Source of the DNA: Cupriavidus malaysiensis
GTDB lineage: Bacteria > Pseudomonadota > Gammaproteobacteria > Burkholderiales > Burkholderiaceae
Direction of reading: 5' to 3'
Assembly: GCF_001854325.1 (NCBI RefSeq)
Contig: NZ_CP017754.1
Location: 3,162,001-3,226,000 of the forward strand
DNA: 64,000 nt
The notes beneath the pieces were generated by a model. It made no database searches and was not told where the DNA came from. It worked only from the letters and a program-made list of their open reading frames with translations. Made by a program: the position numbers and the translations under genes. This document shows, one piece after another, positions 53,977-62,644 of the stretch (within the stretch, counting starts at the first letter, position 1; each line of letters starts with the position of its first letter).

Positions 53977-55425
53977 TCAGTGGGCGGTGGCCGGCAGGCT
54001 CGCCGGGATCGGTGCATCGACCGCGGGCCGCCCGACGATCGTCTTGGCCACGTTGTAGGCCATCAGCAGCATCCCCGAGAGGAAGCAGATACCGCCCGCC
54101 AGGCGGATCAGGTAGAACGGGTACTTGGCCTTGACCGCCTCGACGAAGGCGTAGGTCAGCGTGCCGTCCGGCTGCGTGGCACGCCACATCAGGCCTTCCA
54201 TCACGCCGGCGATCCACATCGAGGCGATGTACAGCACCACGCCGATGGTGGCGATCCAGAAGTGCAGCTCGATCAGGCGCACGCTATACATCTGCTTCTC
54301 GCCGAACAGGCGCGGGATCAGGTAGTAAAGCGAGCCGATCGAGATCATCGCCACCCAGCCCAGCGCACCCGAGTGCACGTGGCCGATGGTCCAATCCGTG
54401 TAGTGCGACAGCGCGTTGACGGTCTTGATCGACATCATCGAGCCCTCGAAGGTCGCCATGCCGTAGAAGGACAGCGCCACCACCAGGAACTTGAGGATGG
54501 GATCGGTGCGCAGTTTGTGCCAGGCGCCCGACAAGGTCATGATGCCGTTGATCATGCCGCCCCAGGACGGCGCCAGCAGGATCAGCGAGAAGACCATGCC
54601 CAGCGACTGCGCCCAGTCGGGCAGCGCGGTGTACTGCAGGTGGTGCGGGCCGGCCCACATATAGGTGAAGTTCAGCGCCCAGAAGTGGACGATGGACAGG
54701 CGGTACGAATAGATCGGACGCTCGGCCTGCTTGGGAATGAAGTAGTACATCATGCCCAGGAAGCTGGTGGTCAGGAAGAAGCCCACCGCGTTATGGCCGT
54801 ACCACCACTGCACCATGGCGTCCTGCACGCCGGCATAGGCCGAGTAGGACTTCCACATCGACACCGGCATCTCGAGGTTGTTGACGATGTGCAGCAGCGC
54901 GATGGTCAGGATGTAGGCGCCGAAGAACCAGTTGGCCACGTAGATATGCTTGGTCTTGCGCTTGATGATGGTGCCGAAGAACACCACCGCGTAAGCCACC
55001 CACACCAGCGTGATCAGGATATCGATCGGCCATTCCAGCTCGGCGTACTCCTTCGAGCTGGTGATGCCCATCGGCAGCGTGATGGCCGCCGCCACGATCA
55101 CCAGTTGCCAGCCCCAGAAGGTGAAGGCCGCCAGCGGACCGCAGAACAGGCGGGCCTGGCAGGTGCGCTGGACCACGTAGTACGAGGTCGCGAACAGCGC
55201 GCTGCCGCCGAAAGCGAAGATGACTGCATTGGTGTGCAAGGGGCGCAGGCGCCCGAACGACAGCCACGGCGTGTTGAAGTTGAGCTCCGGCCAGATCAGC
55301 TGTGCTGCGAGCAGCACGCCGACGGCCATGCCGACGATCCCCCAGACCACAGTCATGATGGCGAATTGCCTCACGACGCCGTAGTTGAAGGTGTCGACGC
55401 GTGAAGACGCGGCAGTGACATCCAT
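53977..55425 (-). CDS. ccoN: cbb3-type cytochrome c oxidase catalytic subunit CcoN
   Basis: 482 residues with about 12 membrane helices. Haem-copper oxidase signatures: [13 protein letters not shown] (low-spin haem His), [27 protein letters not shown] (CuB His and the cross-linked tyrosine region of cbb3 enzymes) and [17 protein letters not shown]. It reduces oxygen to water and pumps protons at low oxygen. It heads the ccoNOQPG operon behind a perfect FNR box. Confidence 0.98.
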   Translation of the reverse strand: MDVTAASSRVDTFNYGVVRQFAIMTVVWGIVGMAVGVLLAAQLIWPELNFNTPWLSFGRLRPLHTNAVIFAFGGSALFATSYYVVQRTCQARLFCGPLAAFTFWGWQLVIVAAAITLPMGITSSKEYAELEWPIDILITLVWVAYAVVFFGTIIKRKTKHIYVANWFFGAYILTIALLHIVNNLEMPVSMWKSYSAYAGVQDAMVQWWYGHNAVGFFLTTSFLGMMYYFIPKQAERPIYSYRLSIVHFWALNFTYMWAGPHHLQYTALPDWAQSLGMVFSLILLAPSWGGMINGIMTLSGAWHKLRTDPILKFLVVALSFYGMATFEGSMMSIKTVNALSHYTDWTIGHVHSGALGWVAMISIGSLYYLIPRLFGEKQMYSVRLIELHFWIATIGVVLYIASMWIAGVMEGLMWRATQPDGTLTYAFVEAVKAKYPFYLIRLAGGICFLSGMLLMAYNVAKTIVGRPAVDAPIPASLPATAH

Positions 55426-55482
55426 TCAGACCCCCCAAGACTAAGTAGTGAAAACCGATCTGGCGAAAGCGCCGATGATGTG

Positions 55483-55524
55483 AATGTATGAAGCCCGGGC
55501 CCCGCGTGCGTTGATCTGCATCAA
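55483..55524 (-). promoter_or_regulatory. FNR-activated promoter of ccoN
   Basis: TTGATCTGCATCAA (55511-55524) is a perfect FNR/ANR box. A -10-like TACATT lies on the minus strand at 55488-55483. The implied start near 55476 puts the box centre at about -41.5, the classical class II activation position. Confidence 0.85.
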
Positions 55525-55588
55525 GCGCCCCCCGCTGCGCGCAGAACCGAAGGCATCGGCCACGGTCGCACGCCACCTGCCACCGCCC

Positions 55589-55738
55589 TCAGGACGGCTT
55601 GTCGTTGTCGAGCAGCACCGCTTCGGCGGGCCGGTCGAGGTCGTCGTACTGGCCGGCGTGCAAGGCCCACCAGAAGGCGCCGGCAATCAACACGACCAGC
55701 GCCAGGCTCAGCGGCACCAGCAGGTAAAGCGTTTCCAT
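55589..55738 (-). CDS. ccoS: cbb3 oxidase maturation protein CcoS
   Basis: 49 codons, too short for most gene finders. METLYLLVPLSLALVVLIAG is one membrane helix, followed by AFWWALHAGQYDDLDRPAEAVL, the conserved CcoS motif ending in acidic residues. CcoS is needed for haem insertion into cbb3 oxidase. It begins 2 bp after the ccoI stop, so the two are coupled. Confidence 0.95.
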   Translation of the reverse strand: METLYLLVPLSLALVVLIAGAFWWALHAGQYDDLDRPAEAVLLDNDKPS

Positions 55739-55740
55739 GG

Positions 55741-58341
55741 TCAGTCCTCCGAGGCTGGATCCGTCGCACCGGACGCGGCCGGCGCCGACAGCAGGCGCCA
55801 GGCATTCGCCACCACCAGCAGCGAGGAGATCGACATGCCGAGACCCGCCATCCAGGCCGTGACGAAGCCGGTGGCCGCCAGCGGGATCGCCAGCACGTTG
55901 TAGAGGAAGGCCCAGGCGAGGTTCTGCCGCACCACGCGGCGCGTGCGGCGAGCGATGGCCAGCGCCGTCGCGATCTCGTCGACGCCACCGTGCGCCAGCA
56001 CCGCGTCCGCGCCGGCCTGCGCCAGCGGAGCGCCGCTGCCGATCGCGATCGAGACCTGGGCCTGCGCCAGCACCGGCGCGTCGTTGATGCCGTCACCGAC
56101 CGCCAGCACGACCGCGCCGCGCTGCTGCAGCGCGCTCACATAGTCGCGCTTGTCCTCGGGCGTGGTGCCGCCGCGGGCATCGGCGATGCCGAAGCGGCGC
56201 GCCCACCAGTCGACCGTCGCCGGATCATCGCCGGACACCAGGTGGCAGCGCACGCCCAGGCCCCGCAGTCGCGCCAGCAGGACGCCGGTACGGGCCCGCT
56301 CGACATCGTGCAGCACGAAAGCCGCCAGCCAGCGGTCCGCTTCGCCGAGCCAGACCGTGGTGGCGCCTGCCGGAAGATCGGGCTCGGCCGCACCGTGCAG
56401 AAGATCGCCCGGGGCGCCTCCCGCCAGTTCCGCGACGAAGGACTGGCGTCCGAGCCGCAGGCGCCGCGCGCCGATGCGGGCCTCGAGGCCCTGCCCCGGC
56501 ACGCTGCGCAGCGCGGCGACCGGCACCACCTGGGGCGGGGAGTCCCCCTCCCCATCGGCCGCCGTGGCCGCGCGGCGCTCCTGCGCCGCCGCCGCCAAGG
56601 CCTGTGCGATGGGATGCTCGCTTGCCGCCTCCATGGCAGCGGCGAGCGCCAGGCACTGGTCGGCTGGCGCGCCCTGCGCCGCACGCACCTCGGCCAGCGC
56701 GAAGCGTCCTTCGGTCAAGGTCCCGGTCTTGTCGAGCACGACATCGCTGACCTGCGCCAGCGTTTCCAGCGCATGGCCGCGCGTCAGCAGCACGCCGCGC
56801 CGCGACAGCGAGGCGCCGGCAGCCGCCAGCGCAGCCGGCGTCGCCAGCGACAGCGCGCAGGGACAGCTCACCACCAGCACCGCCACCGCCACCAGCAACG
56901 CGCGCGCCGGATCGATCCAGGCCCACCAGACCAGGCCGGTCACGCCCGCCAGCAGCAGCAAGGCGGCCACGAACCAGCCAGCGACGCGGTCGGCCAAGGT
57001 CGCCAGGCGGGGCTTGTCGGCCAGCGCACGGTCCAGCACGGCGACGATCTCCGCCAGGCGCGTGCCTGCGCCGATGCGCTCGACGCGGATCTCGAGCGGG
57101 CTGGCGGTGTTGAAGCAGCCGGCCAGCACCGCTTCGCCGGCCGTGCGCCGGACCGGCCGGCTCTCGCCGGTCAGCATCGACTCATCGATCGCGCTGCTGC
57201 CGGCCTCGACCACGCCATCCGCCGGCACCACCTCGCCTGCCTTGACACGGATGCGGTCGCCGGCGCGCAAGCGCGCCACCGGCACGCGCTCCACATTGCC
57301 GCCGGCGTCCAGGCGTTCACAGGTGGCCGGCAACTGGCGCGCCAGCATCTCCGCGCCGCTGCGCGAGGCCTGCCGCATGCGCAGCTCCAGGTATCGCGCC
57401 GCCAGCAGGAAGGCGACGAACATGGTGACCGAATCGAAGTAGACCTCGCCGCTGCCGTGCACGGTCGCCGCCACGCTGGCCAGGAAACCCGCGCCGATGC
57501 CCAGTGCCACCGGCACGTCCATGCCGGCGTGGCCCCGGCGCAGGCTGCGCCAGGCACCGGCGAAGATGGGGGAGGCGGAATACAGCACGACCGGCAGCGT
57601 CAGCAGCAGGCTGGCCCAGCGCATCAGCTGCAGCATGGCGGGGTCGATGGTGGCCTCGTGCGTGTAGATCGGCCACGCGTACATCATCACCTGCATCATG
57701 CCCAGCATGGCCACCGCCAGCCGCATCAGCAGGCCGCGGCGCTCGCGCCGGTCATCCGCGTCCGAGCGCGACAGCTCGAAGGGCCAGGCAAGGTAGCCGA
57801 TCTCGGCCAGTGCCGCCAGCAGGCCGGCAACGCCGGTCTGCTGCGGGCGCCAGCGCACCAGCACGCGGCGGGTGGCCACGTTGGCCACGACCGACTCGAC
57901 GCCCGGCAGCCGCGCCAGGTGCTGCTCGATCAGCCAGGCGCAGGCGGCACAGCGGATGTTCTCGGGGGTCAGCGTGATTTCGGCGCGCCCGCCATCGAGC
58001 GGCCGCACGAACTGCGCGCGCAGTTCCTCGCTGTCGTAGGCTGCCCACACCGGCTCAGCCTCGCGCCGCGCGGCATCGTCGATCGGGCGGGCGAAACGCG
58101 TCTGGTCGCCATAGAGATGGCCGAAGCCGGCCGCGTGCAGCGTCTGCGCCAGGGCCTGGCAACCTCCGCAGCAGAATGCACGCGCCTCGCCATCGATGTC
58201 TGCGCGGAGGACACCGGCCTCGGGCAGGGCCTGCCCGCAGTGAAAGCAGGCTGCCGCGGCGTGGCGCCCCGTCCCGCCCGCAAGCGGGCGCGGCACGGCA
58301 CGCGTGCCGGCTGGCAGGGGACATGTGTCGGCAGAAGGCAT
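55741..58341 (-). CDS. ccoI: copper-translocating P1B-type ATPase CcoI (FixI)
   Basis: 866 residues. An N-terminal cysteine-rich domain (FHCGQALPEAG, FCCGGCQAL) and a heavy-metal domain with CAAC (IRCAACAWLIEQHL) precede eight membrane helices. The transport motif is SCPCALSLATPAAL (CPC), the phosphorylated Asp lies in DKTGTLTEG and the hinge is VGDGINDAPVLAQA. It delivers copper to the periplasm for cbb3 CuB assembly. Behind an FNR box and coupled to ccoS. Confidence 0.97.
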   Translation of the reverse strand: MPSADTCPLPAGTRAVPRPLAGGTGRHAAAACFHCGQALPEAGVLRADIDGEARAFCCGGCQALAQTLHAAGFGHLYGDQTRFARPIDDAARREAEPVWAAYDSEELRAQFVRPLDGGRAEITLTPENIRCAACAWLIEQHLARLPGVESVVANVATRRVLVRWRPQQTGVAGLLAALAEIGYLAWPFELSRSDADDRRERRGLLMRLAVAMLGMMQVMMYAWPIYTHEATIDPAMLQLMRWASLLLTLPVVLYSASPIFAGAWRSLRRGHAGMDVPVALGIGAGFLASVAATVHGSGEVYFDSVTMFVAFLLAARYLELRMRQASRSGAEMLARQLPATCERLDAGGNVERVPVARLRAGDRIRVKAGEVVPADGVVEAGSSAIDESMLTGESRPVRRTAGEAVLAGCFNTASPLEIRVERIGAGTRLAEIVAVLDRALADKPRLATLADRVAGWFVAALLLLAGVTGLVWWAWIDPARALLVAVAVLVVSCPCALSLATPAALAAAGASLSRRGVLLTRGHALETLAQVSDVVLDKTGTLTEGRFALAEVRAAQGAPADQCLALAAAMEAASEHPIAQALAAAAQERRAATAADGEGDSPPQVVPVAALRSVPGQGLEARIGARRLRLGRQSFVAELAGGAPGDLLHGAAEPDLPAGATTVWLGEADRWLAAFVLHDVERARTGVLLARLRGLGVRCHLVSGDDPATVDWWARRFGIADARGGTTPEDKRDYVSALQQRGAVVLAVGDGINDAPVLAQAQVSIAIGSGAPLAQAGADAVLAHGGVDEIATALAIARRTRRVVRQNLAWAFLYNVLAIPLAATGFVTAWMAGLGMSISSLLVVANAWRLLSAPAASGATDPASED

Positions 58342-58393
58342 CGGGGGTCTCTTTTTACCCGATGCATGGTAGAGGCACAGCCGTCAAACGAAC

Positions 58394-58407
58394 TTGACGC
58401 AGATCAA
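58394..58407 (-). promoter_or_regulatory. FNR box upstream of ccoI-ccoS
   Basis: TTGACGCAGATCAA matches the FNR consensus TTGAT-N4-ATCAA with one mismatch. It lies 53 bp before the ccoI start. A -10-like sequence (about 20 nt further, around TACCAT) fits class II geometry, though it is weak. Confidence 0.75.
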
Positions 58408-58511
58408 GTCCCGGGCCGGCTGCCGCCGGGAAAGGCGGCCTGTACCTGGGGCCGGCATCCCCCGCAGGCAGGGACCCGTGAGCCGGCGCCCCGGCGGGCC
58501 GGCGGGCGCCT

Positions 58512-59609
58512 TCAGGTCAGTGTCGTATCCACCACGCGCCGCTCGGACTCGAGATACTCGCGCGACTGCATCTCGATGATGCGCGACACCGTGCGGTGGA
58601 ATTCGTTGGCCATCTGGCCTTCGACGTAGAGCTCGTCGGCGGGCACCTCGGCCGACATCAGCAGCTTGACCTTGTGGTCGTAGAAGACGTCGATCAACCA
58701 GGTGAAGCGGCGCGCCTCGGACGACATGCGCGGCGTCATGCGCGGCACCTCGGACAGGATCACCGTGTGGAACTGCGAGGCGATCTCGAGATAATCGTTC
58801 TGCGAGCGCGGGCCGCCGCACAGGGTGGCGAAATCGAACCACACCACGCCGTTGGCGCGCCGCAGCGCACGCAGCTCGCGGTGCTCGATATGCAGGATCG
58901 GCGATTCGTCAGCCACCCCGGCCAAGCCGGTGAAGGCATCGCGCAGGGCCGAATTGGCCTTGGCCCCGAGCGGGGTATGGTAGGCCTGCACCTGCGCCAG
59001 CGTGCGCTTGCGGTAGTCGATGCCGGCGTCCACGTTGAGGACATCGAGCTTCTCCTGCAACAGCGCGATGGCGGGCAGCACGCGGTCGCGGTGCAGTCCG
59101 TCCGGATAGAGCAGATCGGGCCGGTAGTTGGACGTCATCACGAACTGCACACCGTTGGCGAACAGCTGCTGCAGCAGGCGATGCAGGATCATCGCGTCGG
59201 CGACATCGTTGACGTGGAATTCGTCGAAGCAGATCAGACGGAAGCGCTTGGCGATGCGGCGTGCCAGTTCGTCGAGCGGATCGGGCCGGCCGCGCAACTC
59301 TTCGAGCTGGCGGTGCACCTCGCGCATGAACTCGTGGAAATGCAGGCGGGTCTTGCGCACCACCGGCACGCAGGCGTAGAAACTGTCCATCAGGAAGGAC
59401 TTGCCGCGCCCCACCCCGCCCCACATGTAGACGCCGCGCGGTACCTCGGGATGGACCAGCAGTTTCTTCAGCGCATTGTTGCGGCGGCCCTTGTAGGCGA
59501 CCCAGTCGTCGTAACACCGCTGCAACCGCTCGACCGCGCGCAGCTGGGCCTCGTCCGAGGTGTAGCCGCGCTGCTTCAGTTCCTGATCGTAGTACTCGCG
59601 AACGTTCAT
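58512..59609 (-). CDS. zapE: cell division protein ZapE (AFG1-like ATPase)
   Basis: 365 residues from ATG 59609 (MNVREYYDQELKQRGY). AAA+ ATPase with Walker A GGVGRGKS (64-71) and Walker B RLICFDEF. It also has TSNYRPDLLYPDGLHRDRVLPAI. ZapE associates with the FtsZ ring in E. coli under stress. It follows lpdA in the same direction after a terminator. Confidence 0.94.
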   Translation of the reverse strand: MNVREYYDQELKQRGYTSDEAQLRAVERLQRCYDDWVAYKGRRNNALKKLLVHPEVPRGVYMWGGVGRGKSFLMDSFYACVPVVRKTRLHFHEFMREVHRQLEELRGRPDPLDELARRIAKRFRLICFDEFHVNDVADAMILHRLLQQLFANGVQFVMTSNYRPDLLYPDGLHRDRVLPAIALLQEKLDVLNVDAGIDYRKRTLAQVQAYHTPLGAKANSALRDAFTGLAGVADESPILHIEHRELRALRRANGVVWFDFATLCGGPRSQNDYLEIASQFHTVILSEVPRMTPRMSSEARRFTWLIDVFYDHKVKLLMSAEVPADELYVEGQMANEFHRTVSRIIEMQSREYLESERRVVDTTLT

Positions 59610-59700
59610 GCTGTCTGCTGTCTTGTGTTGCCGGCGGCGGCCGCGACCGCTGCCGGACTGTGCGTCGGCGCGGAAGAGGCGATGCCGCGCCTGAAAGCGA

Positions 59701-59731
59701 AAACGGCGCGCCGTGCGAACGGCGCGCCGAA
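59701..59731 (-). terminator. rho-independent terminator downstream of lpdA
   Basis: CGGCGCGCCG at 59705-59714 pairs with a second copy at 59721-59730 around TGCGAA, followed on the minus strand by TTTTCGCTTTC. It closes the odhA-odhB-lpdA transcript before zapE. Confidence 0.72.
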
Positions 59732-59765
59732 GCTGCAAGATGTCAGGCCTGCAAAGGCGCGGACC

Positions 59766-61190
59766 TTACATATTGAGCTGACGCTTGTCCACGGCCAGCG
59801 CAGCTTCGCGCATGACCTCGGACATCGACGGGTGCGGGTGGCAGACACGGCCGATGTCTTCGCTGGCGGCCTTGAACTCCATCGCCACCACGGCTTCGGC
59901 GATCAGGTCCGACGCGTTGGCGGCAACCACGTGCACGCCCAGGATCTCGTCGGTCTTGGCGTCCGCCAGCATCTTGACGAAGCCGTCGGCGTGGCCCATG
60001 CCCAGCGCACGGCCATTGGCCATGAAGGGGAACTGGCCGGCCTTGTACTCGCGGCCCTCGGCCTTGAGCTGCTGCTCGGTCTTGCCGACCCAGGCGATTT
60101 CCGGGAAGGTGTAGATGACCCAGGGAACGCAATTGTAGTCGATATGCGGCTTCTGGCCGACGATGCGCTCGGCCACGGCCACGCCTTCGTCTTCCGCCTT
60201 GTGCGCCAGCATCGGGCCGCGCACCACGTCGCCGATGGCCCACAGGCCCGGCACCTTGGTCGCGCAGTGGTCATCGACCTCGATGAAGCCGCGCTGGTCG
60301 GTCGCCAGGCCGACGGCTTCCAGGCCCAGGTTGTCGGTGTTGGGCACACGGCCGACCGAGACGATCAGGCGGTCGACTTCCAGCGTCTGCGCCGCGCCAT
60401 CCTTGTCGGTATAGCGCACGGTCACGCCATCCTTGCCGGTGGTGACCTCGTCGACCTTGACGCCCAGGTGGAACTTCAGGCCTTGCTTGGTCAGCTGCTT
60501 CTGCGCTTCCTTGGCTACGCCTTCGTCGGCGGCGCCCAGGAAGGCCGGCAGGGCTTCCAGCACGGTCACGTCGGCACCCAGGCGACGCCACACCGAGCCC
60601 AGCTCCAGGCCGATCACGCCGGCGCCGATCACGCCCAGCTTCTTCGGCACGGAGGCGAACTTGAGCGCGCCTTCGTTATCGCTGATCAGGTTGTTGTCGA
60701 CGGCGATGCCAGGCAGGTGACGTGCCTTCGAGCCGGTGGCGATGATGACCTGCTTGGCGGTGACGACTTCGCCGGCGATCTCGACCTGGAAGCCCTCGGC
60801 GGTCTTGCCGACGAACTTGCCGTAGCCCTTGAGCAGCGTGACCTTGTTCTTGCGGAACAGGAACTCGATGCCCTTGGTCATCTTGCCGACGATATCGTCC
60901 TTGCGCTTGAGCATCTTGGCCACGTCGACCTTGACGTCGCCCACGGTGATGCCGTGGTCGCCCAGGTGGTGCGAGACGTTCTCGAACTCTTCCGAGGAGG
61001 CCAGCAGCGCCTTGGAGGGAATGCAGCCCACGTTCAGGCAGGTGCCGCCCAGGCGGGGCTCGTTCTTCGGATCGTCGTAGGCGTTGCCTTCGCAGCAGGC
61101 CACGTTCAGGCCCAGCTGGCCGGCGCGGATGGCAGCGATGTAGCCGCCGGGACCGGCGCCGATCACCAGCACGTCGAATTGTTTGCTCAT
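59766..61190 (-). CDS. lpdA: dihydrolipoamide dehydrogenase (E3)
   Basis: 474 residues from ATG 61190 with AGGAATCTCC upstream. FAD motif [17 protein letters not shown], the redox disulfide Cys51/Cys56 in [13 protein letters not shown] motif [18 protein letters not shown] and the C-terminal catalytic CHPHPSMSE. It reoxidises lipoamide of the 2-oxoglutarate complex encoded next to it. No N-terminal lipoyl domain, unlike the pyruvate-dehydrogenase E3 of some beta-proteobacteria. Confidence 0.97.
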   Translation of the reverse strand: MSKQFDVLVIGAGPGGYIAAIRAGQLGLNVACCEGNAYDDPKNEPRLGGTCLNVGCIPSKALLASSEEFENVSHHLGDHGITVGDVKVDVAKMLKRKDDIVGKMTKGIEFLFRKNKVTLLKGYGKFVGKTAEGFQVEIAGEVVTAKQVIIATGSKARHLPGIAVDNNLISDNEGALKFASVPKKLGVIGAGVIGLELGSVWRRLGADVTVLEALPAFLGAADEGVAKEAQKQLTKQGLKFHLGVKVDEVTTGKDGVTVRYTDKDGAAQTLEVDRLIVSVGRVPNTDNLGLEAVGLATDQRGFIEVDDHCATKVPGLWAIGDVVRGPMLAHKAEDEGVAVAERIVGQKPHIDYNCVPWVIYTFPEIAWVGKTEQQLKAEGREYKAGQFPFMANGRALGMGHADGFVKMLADAKTDEILGVHVVAANASDLIAEAVVAMEFKAASEDIGRVCHPHPSMSEVMREAALAVDKRQLNM

Positions 61191-61295
61191 GGAGATTCCT
61201 TTTGCGGCCCGCCCGGCAGATGCCGGCCGGGGCGCTTTCGATTCTTCAGGCCACCGGCCGCGCGGGCGCGGCGGCGGCATGGCGTGACAGCCGGA

Positions 61296-62552
61296 TTACA
61301 GGTCCAGCAGCAGGCGGGCCGGATCTTCCAGCGCGTCCTTCATGGCGACCAGGCCCAGCACGGCTTCGCGGCCGTCGATGATGCGGTGGTCGTAGGACAT
61401 GGCCAGGTAGTTCATCGGACGGATCACGATCTGGCCGTCTTCCACCACGGCACGCTCCTTGGTGGCGTGCACGCCCAGGATGGCCGATTGCGGCGGGTTG
61501 ATGATCGGGGTCGACAGCATCGAACCGAACACGCCGCCATTGGAGATGGAGAACGTACCGCCGGTCAGTTCTTCCAGCGACAGCTTGCCGTCGCGGGCCT
61601 TCACGCCGAATTCGGCGATCTTCTTCTCGATGTCGGCCAGGCTCATCTGGTCGGCATTGCGCAGGATGGGCACCACCAGGCCACGCGGCGAACCGACCGC
61701 GATACCGATGTCGAAGTAGCCGTGGTAGACGATGTCGTTACCGTCGATCGAGGCATTGATCAGCGGGAACTTCTTCAGCGCGTGCACCGCTGCCTTGACG
61801 AAGAAGGACATGAAACCCAGCTTGACGCCGTGTTCCTTCTCGAACTTGTCCTTGTACTTGTTGCGCAGGTCCATCACCGGCTTCATGTTCACTTCATTGA
61901 AGGTGGTGAGGATGGCGTTGGTGGCTTGCGATTGCAGCAGGCGCTCGGCGATACGGGCACGCAGGCGGCTCATCGGCACGCGCTCTTCCGGGCGGTCGCC
62001 CAGGGCGGCGAAGTCGACCGGGGCGGCGACCTGCTGCAGCGCCGGCTTGGCGGCTGCCGGAGCGGGAGCGGCCTTGGCGGCCGGTGCCGGGGCGGCGGAG
62101 GCGGCCAGCACGTCACCCTTGGTGATGCGGCCATCCTTGCCGGTGCCGGCGACCTGGCCGGCCGACAGATTGCCTTCGGCCATCAGCTTGGCGGCCGACG
62201 GCATGGCGACGGCGCCGGCCGGAGCGGCAGCGGCAGCGGCAGCCGGAGCGGCAGCGGGCGCGGCGGCCGGAGCGGGCGCGGCGGCGGCCGGGGCCGGGGC
62301 GCCGGCGGTGGCTTCGGTGTCGATCTTGGCGATGATTTCGTCGGCGACGACGGTGTCGCCGTCATTCTTGACGATCTGCGACAGCACGCCGGCGGAGGGG
62401 GCCGGCACTTCGAGCACGACCTTGTCGGTCTCGATTTCGATCAGGATTTCGTCCTGGGCGACAGCCTCGCCGGGCTTCTTCTTCCAGTTCAGCATGGTCG
62501 CTTCGGCGACCGACTCGGACAGTTGGGGAACCTTGACGTCAACAATAGCCAT
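61296..62552 (-). CDS. odhB: dihydrolipoamide succinyltransferase (E2, OdhB)
   Basis: 418 residues. One lipoyl domain with the modified lysine Lys44 ([11 protein letters not shown]), then a flexible Ala/Pro linker, a peripheral-subunit-binding domain ([19 protein letters not shown]), a second linker and the catalytic domain with [14 protein letters not shown] (His/Asp pair). It moves succinyl groups to CoA. Lies between odhA and lpdA. Confidence 0.97.
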   Translation of the reverse strand: MAIVDVKVPQLSESVAEATMLNWKKKPGEAVAQDEILIEIETDKVVLEVPAPSAGVLSQIVKNDGDTVVADEIIAKIDTEATAGAPAPAAAAPAPAAAPAAAPAAAAAAAPAGAVAMPSAAKLMAEGNLSAGQVAGTGKDGRITKGDVLAASAAPAPAAKAAPAPAAAKPALQQVAAPVDFAALGDRPEERVPMSRLRARIAERLLQSQATNAILTTFNEVNMKPVMDLRNKYKDKFEKEHGVKLGFMSFFVKAAVHALKKFPLINASIDGNDIVYHGYFDIGIAVGSPRGLVVPILRNADQMSLADIEKKIAEFGVKARDGKLSLEELTGGTFSISNGGVFGSMLSTPIINPPQSAILGVHATKERAVVEDGQIVIRPMNYLAMSYDHRIIDGREAVLGLVAMKDALEDPARLLLDL

Positions 62553-62644
62553 GGTTGGATATTCCTAGATGTATGCGTGTGTTCTTCGACGATGCATGGC
62601 ACCGGGCGACGCGATCGGTGATCGCGCCGCCCGGGCAGTCTCGA

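Noticed and set aside
52261..55404. Long plus-strand frame (1,047 codons) opposite ccoP, ccoQ, ccoO and ccoN
   Set aside because: Antisense to conserved oxidase genes, with no ribosome site or recognisable domain. High GC keeps such frames open.
58596..62621. Very long plus-strand frame (1,341 codons) opposite zapE, lpdA and odhB
   Set aside because: It mirrors three well-conserved minus-strand genes, is dominated by His/Asp/Arg/Gly, and has no domain. It is an antisense shadow of GC-rich coding DNA.
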